Positions 26,908 through 35,252 of a stretch of 64,000 bases of DNA are shown piece by piece (the stretch's first letter is position 1; every line of letters begins with the position of its first letter). Origin of the DNA: Salinirubellus salinus. GTDB lineage: Archaea; Halobacteriota; Halobacteria; Halobacteriales; Haloarculaceae. Both the position numbers and the translations under genes were made by a program. The notes below the pieces were generated by a model. That model was not told the DNA's origin and did not search any database. It saw only the letters and a program-made list of their open reading frames with translations. Location of the stretch: assembly GCF_025231485.1 (NCBI RefSeq), contig NZ_CP104003.1, positions 310,001 through 374,000 of the forward strand, in the 5' to 3' direction.

Positions 26908-27329
26908 TCCCGTTCGTGGACGTTCTCCCGGACGAACTCGATGGTCTCGTCCATCGTCGCCCCGGGGCCGAATATCTCGGCCACGCCGGCCTCCTTCAGG
27001 CCCTCGCGGTCGTCCTCGGGGACGATGCCGCCGACGATGACGAGGGTGTCCTCGTCGGCCTCGTACTCTCGCAGGCCGTCCATGATCTTCGGGACGAGCG
27101 TGTTGTGCGCGCCCGAGAGGATGCTGATACCGAGGACGTCGACGTCCTCCTGCACCGCCGCCTGGACGATCTCGTCGGGGGACTTGTGCAGCCCCGAGTA
27201 GATGACCTCGAACCCCGCGTCGCGGAACGCCCGGGCGATGACGTGTGCACCCCGGTCGTGTCCGTCGAGTCCGACCTTCGCCACGAGACACCGGATGGTC
27301 CGCTGTTCCTGTTCGCCGTCTGCGCTCAT
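26904..27329 (-). CDS. Methylmalonyl-CoA mutase small subunit, B12-binding
   Basis: The 141-residue protein consists only of the cobalamin-binding domain. The cobalt-ligating motif D-x-H-x-x-G is present (GLDGHDRGAHVIARAF), with the SIL..G segment (LGISILSGAHN) and GG motif (VIVGGIVPEDD) that complete the B12 site. It pairs with a separately encoded catalytic subunit to form the mutase that interconverts methylmalonyl-CoA and succinyl-CoA, used in propionate metabolism and in haloarchaeal carbon assimilation. ATG 27329 is the preferred start. It forms an operon with meaB. Confidence 0.92.
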   Translation of the reverse strand: MSADGEQEQRTIRCLVAKVGLDGHDRGAHVIARAFRDAGFEVIYSGLHKSPDEIVQAAVQEDVDVLGISILSGAHNTLVPKIMDGLREYEADEDTLVIVGGIVPEDDREGLKEAGVAEIFGPGATMDETIEFVRENVHERE

Positions 27330-27439
27330 GTCACACCCTGCGTGGGGCGTGCGTTTCACTCTAACGGAGGTTCCGGGCCGCTCAGGCAGGTTTGGGCTAC
27401 TACAAGCTCGGTTGAACTCCTTCCCCGTTCACCGCCGTA

Positions 27440-28111
27440 TCACTCCCCCCGTTGGAGTCGGTCGGCGGTCCGGTCCGGGAGCCCCGCCGCCCGGACGCCG
27501 GCCTGCACGCGCTCGACGTCGTACTCGACGCGGTGCAGGTCGGCGGTCGGTGGGTCGCCGTCGGTGTCGACGACGGCGTAGGCCGCCCGCGGGTCGCCGT
27601 CACGTGGTTGGCCGACGCTCCCCGGGTTCAGGACGAGGCGGTCGTCGACGGTCGACTGGTGCTGGACGTGCGTGTGACCCAGCAGGAGGCCATCGTACTC
27701 GTCGAGGTAGGGCCGCATCCGCGTGAAGTCCGGGGGGCGCACGTACCGGTCGACGTGCTCCGGGTGGTCGTGGACCACCAGGAGACGGCCGTCGTCCACG
27801 TCCACGGACCGGGGGAGCGAGCGGACCCACTCCTTCTGGTCGGTCGAGAGCCGTTCGGAGGCGAGTTCGAGCCCCGCGTGGGCCATCCGGTTCGCCCGGT
27901 AGCGTGCCGGCGAGTCCACGTTCCGGTCGTGGTTCCCCCGGACGACCGCCGAGCAGACGTCGCGGACTCGCTCGACACACTCGGCCGGCCACGGATTGTA
28001 CCCGACGACGTCGCCGACACAGACCAGTTCGTCGACGGACGGCATGTCCGTCAGGACCGCTTCGAGCGCCACGCGGTTGGCGTGGACGTCGGAGATGACG
28101 CCGAGTTGCAC
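27440..28111 (-). CDS. Metallophosphoesterase of the YfcE/MJ0936 type
   Basis: The 223-residue calcineurin-like phosphoesterase starts at GTG 28111 (VQLGVISDVHANRVALEAV). All five metal-binding motifs are visible in order: SDVHAN, VGDVVGYN, RGNHDRN, VHDHPE and LGHTHVQ. It probably hydrolyses phosphodiesters or phosphomonoesters with two divalent metals in the cytoplasm. The substrate is unknown. A longer open frame runs upstream, but its extra residues are arginine-rich and unlike the conserved start of the family. It is monocistronic. Confidence 0.88.
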   Translation of the reverse strand: MQLGVISDVHANRVALEAVLTDMPSVDELVCVGDVVGYNPWPAECVERVRDVCSAVVRGNHDRNVDSPARYRANRMAHAGLELASERLSTDQKEWVRSLPRSVDVDDGRLLVVHDHPEHVDRYVRPPDFTRMRPYLDEYDGLLLGHTHVQHQSTVDDRLVLNPGSVGQPRDGDPRAAYAVVDTDGDPPTADLHRVEYDVERVQAGVRAAGLPDRTADRLQRGE

Positions 28112-28290
28112 GGCCCGCCGTAGCGGACGGCGAGGGGTACGTCTTGCGGTGGGCGTGATCTCCGAACGGGGAGACTTATCGGCACGGCTCGCTCCGCGTC
28201 GGGAGACACGCGGAATCATCCGCCCCGTGATAAATAGATTATACCGTTAAGCTACAGACCGTTGGGGTCACGGGTCCTCTGTCTACGTGT

Positions 28291-28428
28291 ATGTCACACC
28301 GCAACCACGGCGAGGTCAACGACAGCGCGACTGAATCGAAGTTCTACCTTCCCGTCGGCGTCAGCCCGTCGTCCGAACCCAGCCTGCTGGAGCGTGTCCG
28401 GGCGACGCTGTTCTCCCATCGCATCTGA
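28291..28428 (+). CDS. Possible 45-residue small protein
   Basis: A 45-codon frame from ATG 28291 to TGA 28428 encodes MSHRNHGEVNDS, then a middle with SKFYLPVGVSPS and an end with LLERVRATLF. Upstream (about 28230-28255) is the most AT-rich stretch nearby (ATAAATAGATTATACC), a good promoter. The frame uses mostly G/C-ending codons. The family is unknown. Confidence 0.42.
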   Translation: MSHRNHGEVNDSATESKFYLPVGVSPSSEPSLLERVRATLFSHRI

Positions 28429-28711
28429 GACGTCGACCCGACTGCGAACGGCGGCGTCGGAACGGTCGACACGGGAGTGATGTCCCGCCCCCTCCCGATG
28501 GACCGGGTCGACCGGGTCGACGCCCGTGGGGTGTACGGGGTCGAGTGGTCCCTTCGAACTCGGACCTCCGGCCCGACCGTCTCGATTAAGCCATCCCCCG
28601 GCCAAGGTGCAACCCCCGGTAGCGAGCACTCCGATGGAGCGCGCTATCACGCGTCTCGAAGCCGCTCGGTCGGACGCCCCGGGACACGAAACCCACTGGA
28701 CCCACAGAACA

Positions 28712-29377
28712 ATGACTGACATCAAGGCGGTCGTCCGGGTCGAACATCCCGATATCGTACTCACCGAGACCGTCGCTCACGACCGAAGTTCGACGGTCAA
28801 ATCGGTGTCGGAGGCCGGAACCGACCCGATGTCGGGGAAGTTCTTCTACCACATCGACTCGGCCGATTTTCGCCAGTTCGAGGAGGGACTCCGGAGGGAC
28901 AGTACGGTCGGCGAGTTCGAACGCGTCATCGAGACCAGAGACGAGAAGGCGATCTACAGTTTCGAGTACACGAACGAGGCGAAGCTCCTCTCACCGGTCG
29001 TCTCGGCCGCGAACGGTGTCATCCTCGACATGGAGAACGACGGGCGGGCCTGGATCCTGACCCTCTGGATGTCCGAGCGAGCGGACCTGGTCCACCTCTG
29101 GGACTACGCACGACAGAACGACATCGACATCGACTTGCTGCGTGTGAACGAGTACGCCAGTCTGGGCGAGACCGACGCCGGGTTGACCGATAGCCAACGA
29201 GAGGCGCTCCTCCTCGCGTTCGAGACGGGCTACTTCGAGGAACCACGGGATGCGACTCTCAGCGAGGTCGCCGCCGACCTGGACATCTCGCAACCGGCAG
29301 CCAGCGGTCTCCTTCGACGTGGGATCAAGCGACTCATCGTCTCGTCCCTGGTGGACGACGACGACCAACCGGACTGA
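28712..29377 (+). CDS. Bat-type HTH-10 transcriptional regulator
   Basis: The 221-residue regulator has the bacterio-opsin-activator layout: an N-terminal ligand or protein-interaction region (residues 1-150) and a C-terminal HTH-10 domain (about 160-215) with LTDSQREALLLAFETGYFEEPR, then LSEVAADLDISQPAASGLLRRG. Such proteins control light, redox or stress genes in haloarchaea. The target is unknown. ATG 28712 (MTDIKAVVRVEHPD) fits the family; the open frame upstream is not conserved in character. The 283 bases before it contain two copies of GACCGGGTC side by side and no gene I can support. Confidence 0.88.
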   Translation: MTDIKAVVRVEHPDIVLTETVAHDRSSTVKSVSEAGTDPMSGKFFYHIDSADFRQFEEGLRRDSTVGEFERVIETRDEKAIYSFEYTNEAKLLSPVVSAANGVILDMENDGRAWILTLWMSERADLVHLWDYARQNDIDIDLLRVNEYASLGETDAGLTDSQREALLLAFETGYFEEPRDATLSEVAADLDISQPAASGLLRRGIKRLIVSSLVDDDDQPD

Positions 29378-29568
29378 CCGGCGGCCACGACGCTGACGAC
29401 CGCGCTCCGCCCCCCGTTCGGTATCGTGGTTCCTCCCGCTGGTCGGAACCTCGCACGGCTCGCGTGTCGCTCCCGGGGTCGCTCCCGCTCGCAAAGAGGA
29501 GACGACTCGCTTCACTCGTCGTCTCCCACTCCGACAACCTAAAGCGCACACCACCACACCCCGGCACC

Positions 29569-32055
29569 ATGGAGTATCACGAGGCGGCGAACTACCTTTT
29601 CGACCTCCGACGGTACTCCCCGAAGACGGGTGTGGAGTCGACCCGCGAACTCCTCGCCGCCCTCGGGGACCCGCACGAGGCCTTGACGGTCGTCCAGGTC
29701 GCCGGCTCGAACGGGAAGGGGAGCACCGCCCGCATGGTCGAGCGCGTGCTCCGCGAGGCCGGCCTCGACGTCGGCCTCTACACCTCGCCCCACCTCGACG
29801 ACATCCGCGAACGGGTCCGGGTCGACGGGCGGAAGGTCACGAAACGGGCCGTCGCCGAGTTCGTCGAGGCCGCCCGCGACCACGTCGACGCCCGCGCGGC
29901 CGAGAACGCCTCTCCCACCTTCTTCGAGACCGTCACCGCGCTCGCGCTCTGGGAGTTCGCCCGACAGGACGTGGACGTCGCCGTCCTCGAGGTCGGCATC
30001 GGCGGGAGACACGACGCCACCTCGGTCTGCGACCCGGTCGCCGCCAGCGCCGTCACGAGCGTCACGCTCGAACACGCGGACGTGCTCGGCGACACCGTCG
30101 AGGCCATCGCCCACGACAAGGCCCATGTCTACGGCGAGCGCCCGCTCGTCACCGCCACGGAGGGCTCCGTGCTCGACGTGGTCCGGGCCGTCGCCGCCGA
30201 CGTGGTGACCGTGGGCGACGCGGACGCCGACCCGGACGTGACCGTCAGCTACGAGGGCCGGGCGGGACTGGAGGGGGCGGTCACCATCGACGGCCCGGCG
30301 TTCCGCGTCGAGACGCACCTCCCCCTGCTGGGGACGCACCAGGCGACGAACGCGGGTGTCGCGGCCGTCCTCGCTCGACAGGCCGGGGAGGCCGTCGGCG
30401 TCGACGTGACCGAGGCTGCCCTCGCCCGCGGTCTGCGCAACGCCCACTGGCCCGGCCGGTTCGAGGTGATGGACCGGGACCCGCTCACGATCCTGGACGG
30501 GGCACACAACCCCGGTGGCCTCGAACGGGTCGCGGAGACGCTCGCTGAGTTCGACTACGACGAGTTGCACCTCGTCTTCGGCGCGATGGCCGACAAGGAC
30601 CACCCCGGCATGGTCGCGGCGCTCCCGACGCCCGACCACGTCTACACCTGCCGGGCGGACACCGGACGCGCGGAGTCGCCCGAGGCGCTCGCCGAGGCGT
30701 TCGAGGTCGGCGGTGCGGGCGCGGTCCCGGACGGCCGCGAGGGCGACGCCCAGCCCGAGGTCCACGCCGGCGGCAACGTCACCGCGGCCCTCGACGACGC
30801 GCTGGCGGCGGCCGGTCCCGACGACGCCGTCCTCGTCACGGGGTCGCTCTACGTCGTCGCCGAGGCACGCCGCCGCTGGTCGCGGGTGCAGGTGCCCAAA
30901 CGGGCGCCGGACGTCGAGACGGCCCGGGAGGTCCTCGAGTCGGCCGACGTCTCGGCGCCAGGCGTCCACCGGATGCGCGCGAAGGGCGTCCACCGCACGC
31001 TCCACGTCCGGGTCCAGCCACGGCAGGCCGAGTACCTGAAACAGGAGTTGCTCTCGCTCGGCGGCGAGTGTGCGACGAGCGCCGTCACCGACCGCGAGGA
31101 ACTCCGCGACGCCGTGCTGATGGGGACGCTCGCGCAGTTCAAGCGTCTCGTCGGGAAACTGGAGGGCCAACCCTACGGCCTCGAACGACTGGGCGAGGAG
31201 ATACGCCGCTCGCTCGGTATCCAGTACCGACCCGAGCGGGCGGGCTACCCGTGGGACGGCGACCGGACCGCCGTGATGGGTATCCTCAACGTCACGCCGG
31301 ACTCCTTCCACGACGGGGGCGAGTACAACACGACGGATCTGGCGCGCGAGCGTGCCGAACGGATGGTCGAGGCGGGCGTCGACATCCTCGACGTGGGCGG
31401 TGAGTCGACACGCCCCGGTGCCGAGGTGGTGCCCGTCGAGGAGGAGATCGCCCGCGTCGTCCCCGTCGTCGAGGCCATCGCGGACCTCGACGCCCTCGTC
31501 TCGGTCGACACCCGGAAGGCCGCCGTCGCGGCGGCGGCGCTCGACGCTGGGGCGGACATCCTGAACGACGTCTCCGGGCTGGAGGACCCCGAGATGCGAC
31601 TGCTCGCGGCCGACCGCGACGTGCCGGTCGTCGTGATGCACTCCATCGACGCGCCCGTCGATCCGAGCGTCGAGGTGGACTACGACGACGTGGTAGCCGA
31701 CACCATCGACGCGCTCGTGGAGCGCGTCCTGCTCGCGGAGAAGGCGGGGCTGGACCGCTCGCAGATTCTGGTCGACCCCGGTCTGGGTTTCGGCAAGCGC
31801 GCCGCCGAGAGCTTCGAGCTGCTGGACCGACTCGACGAGTTCGCCGCCCTCGGCTGCCCGGTGCTGGTGGGCCACTCCCACAAGTCGATGTTCGACCTCG
31901 TGGGTGCCGACCCGGAGGACCGACTGTCGGCCACGGTCGCGGCGACGGCACTCGCCGCCGAACGCGGGGCCGACGTGGTCCGGGTCCACGACGTGCCCGA
32001 GAACGTCTCTGCCGTGCGCGTGGTGCAGGCGGCCCGAGACCCGGACTCGGTCTGA
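29569..32055 (+). CDS. folCP: FolC-FolP fusion: folylpolyglutamate/dihydrofolate synthase plus dihydropteroate synthase
   Basis: The 828-residue fusion joins two folate enzymes. Residues 1-~440 are FolC: ATP loop AGSNGKGST (46-53), YTSPHLDDIRERVRV and LDGAHNPGG. Residues ~475-560 are a helical extension found ahead of some dihydropteroate synthases (EYLKQELLSLGGE, LMGTLAQFKRLVGKL). Residues ~570-828 are FolP: MGILNVTPDSFHDGG, DVGGESTRPGAE, NDVSG and LVDPGLGFGK. Fused FolC-FolP proteins are known in haloarchaea. Joining both steps may channel dihydropteroate to the ligase. ATG 29569 follows a TATA-like AACCTAAAG. Confidence 0.95.
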   Translation: MEYHEAANYLFDLRRYSPKTGVESTRELLAALGDPHEALTVVQVAGSNGKGSTARMVERVLREAGLDVGLYTSPHLDDIRERVRVDGRKVTKRAVAEFVEAARDHVDARAAENASPTFFETVTALALWEFARQDVDVAVLEVGIGGRHDATSVCDPVAASAVTSVTLEHADVLGDTVEAIAHDKAHVYGERPLVTATEGSVLDVVRAVAADVVTVGDADADPDVTVSYEGRAGLEGAVTIDGPAFRVETHLPLLGTHQATNAGVAAVLARQAGEAVGVDVTEAALARGLRNAHWPGRFEVMDRDPLTILDGAHNPGGLERVAETLAEFDYDELHLVFGAMADKDHPGMVAALPTPDHVYTCRADTGRAESPEALAEAFEVGGAGAVPDGREGDAQPEVHAGGNVTAALDDALAAAGPDDAVLVTGSLYVVAEARRRWSRVQVPKRAPDVETAREVLESADVSAPGVHRMRAKGVHRTLHVRVQPRQAEYLKQELLSLGGECATSAVTDREELRDAVLMGTLAQFKRLVGKLEGQPYGLERLGEEIRRSLGIQYRPERAGYPWDGDRTAVMGILNVTPDSFHDGGEYNTTDLARERAERMVEAGVDILDVGGESTRPGAEVVPVEEEIARVVPVVEAIADLDALVSVDTRKAAVAAAALDAGADILNDVSGLEDPEMRLLAADRDVPVVVMHSIDAPVDPSVEVDYDDVVADTIDALVERVLLAEKAGLDRSQILVDPGLGFGKRAAESFELLDRLDEFAALGCPVLVGHSHKSMFDLVGADPEDRLSATVAATALAAERGADVVRVHDVPENVSAVRVVQAARDPDSV

Positions 32056-32118
32056 CCGCTCACGGCCCGAACTGGGGCCGCCAGAAGGCACTTACTCGCC
32101 CCCTGCCTCCCCCCGACA

Positions 32119-33276
32119 ATGAGCGACGTCCCCGAGACCCTGTCCGTCACCGAGGACGACTCGTTCGCGTTCCCGGTGACGGACGTGCTGACGGGACGGG
32201 GGTTCGTCACGGGGAAGTCCGGGTCGGGGAAGTCGAACACCGCGAGCGTCCTTGCGGAGGAACTGCTGGCGGCCGGCCTCCCGCTGCTCGTGGTAGACGT
32301 CGACGGCGAGTACTACGGGCTGAAAGCGCAGTACGAACTGCTCCACGTGGGGGCGGACGAGCGGTGTGACATCCGAGTCGGGCCGGAACACGCCGACCGA
32401 CTCGCCGCGCTCGCCCTCGAGGAGCACGTCCCCGTCGTCCTCGACGTATCAGGCTTCGTAGAGGAGTCCGCGGGCCGCGAGGTGGTCGCCAGCGTCGTCC
32501 GGTCGCTGTTCGCCCGGGCGCAGACCGCTCGGACGCCCTTCCTCCTCCTCGTGGAGGAGATACACGAGTTCGTCCCCGAGGGGCGGGGGCTGGACCCGGC
32601 GGGCCAGATACTGGTTCGGGTCGCCAAGCGCGGGCGCAAGCGTGGTCTCGGTCTCGTCGGCCTCTCCCAGCGCCCCGCCGCCGTCGACAAGGAGTTCATC
32701 ACGCAGTGTGACTGGCTCTGCTTCCACCGGTTGACGTGGCAGAACGACACGAAGGTGGTCGGCTCGGTCCTCGGGAGCGAGTACGCGAAGGAGGTGGAGA
32801 CGCTGGCCGACGGCGAGGCGCTGGTCCGGGCGGACTGGGCCGACGCAGTCCAGCGGGTCCAGTTCCGCCGCAAGCGCACGTTCGACGCGGGCGCGACGCC
32901 GGACCTCGGCGAGGTCTCGCGTCCCGAGTTCCGGTCGGTGGACGAGGCGCTGGTGGCGGAACTCCGCGGTGTCGACGGCGAGACGAGCGACGCGGCCGAC
33001 ACGGACTCCGCGGAGGTCGAACGCCTCCGCGAGCAGGTGGCCGAGCGCGACGCCCGCATCGAGGAACTGGAGCGTCGCCTCCGGGAACTCGACGGGGACG
33101 CGACCCCGCGCGACCGAGGTCCGGCACGGCAGGAGGACGACCCGGTGTGGGAGGCCGGCCAGCTCGTGAGTCACGCGGTGGGCTCGGCGTGGCGCGGCCT
33201 CACGCGACCGTTCAGACGTCGTGGAGAAGAACAGGCGGCCGACCCACCGGAGGACCCTGACGCCTCAGCCGAGTAG
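32119..33276 (+). CDS. HerA-like ATPase (DUF87)
   Basis: The 385-residue AAA-type ATPase belongs to the HerA/FtsK superfamily. Walker A is GKSGSGKS (residues 32-39), Walker B is LLLVEEIHEFVPEG, and an arginine-finger region (RVAKRGRKRGLGLVGLSQRP) follows. A C-terminal coiled coil (EVERLREQVAERDARIEELERRL, split here: EVERLREQVAERD and ARIEELERRLREL) ends in a basic patch. Classical HerA works with the NurA nuclease in end resection; no NurA is adjacent, so the DNA or membrane role is unclear. The end overlaps dapE, which converges on it, by 12 bases. Confidence 0.85.
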   Translation: MSDVPETLSVTEDDSFAFPVTDVLTGRGFVTGKSGSGKSNTASVLAEELLAAGLPLLVVDVDGEYYGLKAQYELLHVGADERCDIRVGPEHADRLAALALEEHVPVVLDVSGFVEESAGREVVASVVRSLFARAQTARTPFLLLVEEIHEFVPEGRGLDPAGQILVRVAKRGRKRGLGLVGLSQRPAAVDKEFITQCDWLCFHRLTWQNDTKVVGSVLGSEYAKEVETLADGEALVRADWADAVQRVQFRRKRTFDAGATPDLGEVSRPEFRSVDEALVAELRGVDGETSDAADTDSAEVERLREQVAERDARIEELERRLRELDGDATPRDRGPARQEDDPVWEAGQLVSHAVGSAWRGLTRPFRRRGEEQAADPPEDPDASAE

Positions 33277-34380
33277 CGCGTCCAGCGCCTCCCGGACCGC
33301 CTCGGCCGCCGCTCGGACCGCCGGGAGGTGGACGTACTCCCGCTCGGCGTGCGCGACCGCCCCCTCGTCGTCCGCGAGGACGCCCGGTCCGAAGACGACG
33401 GTCGGCGCGTCGGCCGCGAAGTAGGAGGCCTCCGTCGCGGCAGAGAACGGGCGTGTCGGCGCGTCGGCCGCCTCGCAGAGTGTCCGGACGAGCGGTGCGT
33501 CCGCGTCGGTCGCGAACGCTTCGAGGAACGGCGTCGGCCGGTCGGTCAGCCCGAAGGAGACGGTCACGTCCTCCGGGACCGCCGAGCGCAGGTGGTCGGT
33601 CAGCGCCTCGCGGAAGCCGGCTGCCGTCTCGGGTGGCACCGAGCGCCGGTCGAGCGTGAGTCGGCACGCCGCCGGGACCTGATTCGTGGCTTCGCCTCCC
33701 TCCACGAGCGTCGGGGTGAGCGTCGGGCCGCCGAGCGACTCGTGGACGCCGGGTCCGTGTTCCTCGTCGAACGTCCGGACCGCGCCGAGGACGGCTTCGA
33801 GCGCGGCCACCGCGTTCGTCCCGGAGTCCGGTTCGGCCGCGTGGGCGGCGACGCCACCGAGCGTCACGGTCCCCTGGAAGCGGCCCTTCGCGGCCGTGCA
33901 GACGTCGGACCCGGTCGGCTCGCCCACGACGTAGCCGTCGGCGCGGAGGGGTTCGTCGTCGCTCCCCTCACTCCCGAACGCGAGGTGGGCTGCCCCCGTC
34001 GACAGCACCTCCTCGTCGGGCGTCACCGCGAGCGTCACCCGGCCGTCACCGGGGTCGCAGGCGAGGAACGCCGCCACCAGCGCGGCGAGCGGCCCCTTCG
34101 CGTCGCACGCGCCACGCCCGCGGACCGTCTCGCCGTCGCGTTCGTAGGGGACGTGCGGCGGCACGGTGTCGATGTGCGTGTTCAGGACGAGATGCGTGTC
34201 CGGGTCGCTCGAGCCCCGTGCGGCGCGGACGTTGCCGGCGTCGTCGACTCGCGGGTCGACGCCGTGCTCGCGCAGGGTGTCGCACAACAGGTCGCGCATC
34301 TCGCTCACGTCCTCGTGCGAGGCGGTGCGAACCGCCCGCTCGTGGAACGCTTCGAGGTCGAATCCGGCGCTGGCGGCCAT
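33265..34380 (-). CDS. dapE: Succinyl-diaminopimelate desuccinylase DapE (M20 family)
   Basis: The 371-residue zinc peptidase-like enzyme removes succinate from N-succinyl-LL-diaminopimelate. M20 metal motifs are visible: LNTHIDTVPP, GRGACDAKG, TPDEEVLSTGA and VVGEPTG, with the lid-domain region GVAAHAAEPDSGTNAV. The product feeds DapF. It is the last gene of the leftward lysine operon, joined to dapF by a one-base TGATG overlap. Its 3' end overlaps the converging HerA-like gene. M20 substrates are hard to tell apart by sequence, but the operon fixes the role. Confidence 0.92.
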   Translation of the reverse strand: MAASAGFDLEAFHERAVRTASHEDVSEMRDLLCDTLREHGVDPRVDDAGNVRAARGSSDPDTHLVLNTHIDTVPPHVPYERDGETVRGRGACDAKGPLAALVAAFLACDPGDGRVTLAVTPDEEVLSTGAAHLAFGSEGSDDEPLRADGYVVGEPTGSDVCTAAKGRFQGTVTLGGVAAHAAEPDSGTNAVAALEAVLGAVRTFDEEHGPGVHESLGGPTLTPTLVEGGEATNQVPAACRLTLDRRSVPPETAAGFREALTDHLRSAVPEDVTVSFGLTDRPTPFLEAFATDADAPLVRTLCEAADAPTRPFSAATEASYFAADAPTVVFGPGVLADDEGAVAHAEREYVHLPAVRAAAEAVREALDALLG

Positions 34381-35252
34381 CAGTCGCCGGAGGCGTCGAC
34401 GGGTTCGGGGTCGGTCTCGACGGTCGGTACCTCGGCCGCGAACTCGAAGACGACCGGCCCCTCGAGGTAGCTGTTCCCCTCCTCGACGGTGACGCGCAGG
34501 TCGCCGCCGGGCGGCGAGACGGTCACCGTCGCCCCGGCCTCGATGCGGCCGAGCCGGTGCGCCACGGCCGCCACCGCGACGGCGCCGGTCCCACAGGAGC
34601 GCGTCTCGCCCTCGACGCCACGTTCGAAGGTGCGCTGTCGGAACCCCCCCTCGGGCGTGGGCGACGCGAGCGTGACGTTCGCGCCGTCGGGGAACACGTC
34701 GGCGTGGCGGACCGGCGGCGCGACCGACTCGAGGTCGACCGCGTCCACTTCCTCCACGAACGCGACGGCGTGCGGGACCCCGGTGTTCACGGCGGTGACG
34801 GTCAGCCCCTCGACCGTCTCCTCGACGAGTGGCTCGTCGCGGTCGACCGGGACGCCCTCCGGGTCGAAGACCGGCGCACCCATCTCGATCGTGACGTCGT
34901 CGCCGTCGACGTCCGCGTGTCGCGTCCCGGACGGGGTGTCTATCATCACCTCGTCGGCCCCGGTGCGTTCGGCGGCCCACTTGGCCGCACAGCGCGCGCC
35001 GTTCCCGCACATCCCCGCGACGGAGCCGTCCGGCTGGACGAGCGTCATCACGATGCGGGGTGGGTTGTACGCCGGCTCGAGCGCGAGGAAGAGGACGCCG
35101 TCGGCGCCCCGTCGCTCGCTGGCCGGGTGGTCGATGCCGTGTTCGCGGTCACAGAGTTCGACGGCGAACGCCCGTCGGTTCGGGACGTCCTCGTCGGCGT
35201 CTACGACCACGAAGTCGTTGCCGGTGCCGTGGTACTTCTCTACGTCTACCAT
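34380..35252 (-). CDS. dapF: Diaminopimelate epimerase DapF
   Basis: The 290-residue cofactor-independent epimerase converts LL- to meso-diaminopimelate. The two active-site cysteines are present: C82 in GMCGNGARC and C220 in RSCGTGAVAV. The N-terminus (VEKYHGTGNDFVVVDA) is characteristic. The length is slightly above bacterial DapF (about 275). It overlaps lysA by 7 bases upstream and dapE by one base downstream, so translation is coupled. Confidence 0.96.
   Translation of the reverse strand: MVDVEKYHGTGNDFVVVDADEDVPNRRAFAVELCDREHGIDHPASERRGADGVLFLALEPAYNPPRIVMTLVQPDGSVAGMCGNGARCAAKWAAERTGADEVMIDTPSGTRHADVDGDDVTIEMGAPVFDPEGVPVDRDEPLVEETVEGLTVTAVNTGVPHAVAFVEEVDAVDLESVAPPVRHADVFPDGANVTLASPTPEGGFRQRTFERGVEGETRSCGTGAVAVAAVAHRLGRIEAGATVTVSPPGGDLRVTVEEGNSYLEGPVVFEFAAEVPTVETDPEPVDASGD

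Noticed and set aside
28495-28520. Two adjacent copies of GACCGGGTC as an operator or repeat array
   Set aside because: Only two copies occur, and short GC-rich tandem pairs are common here by chance; no CRISPR-like spacing exists anywhere in the window.
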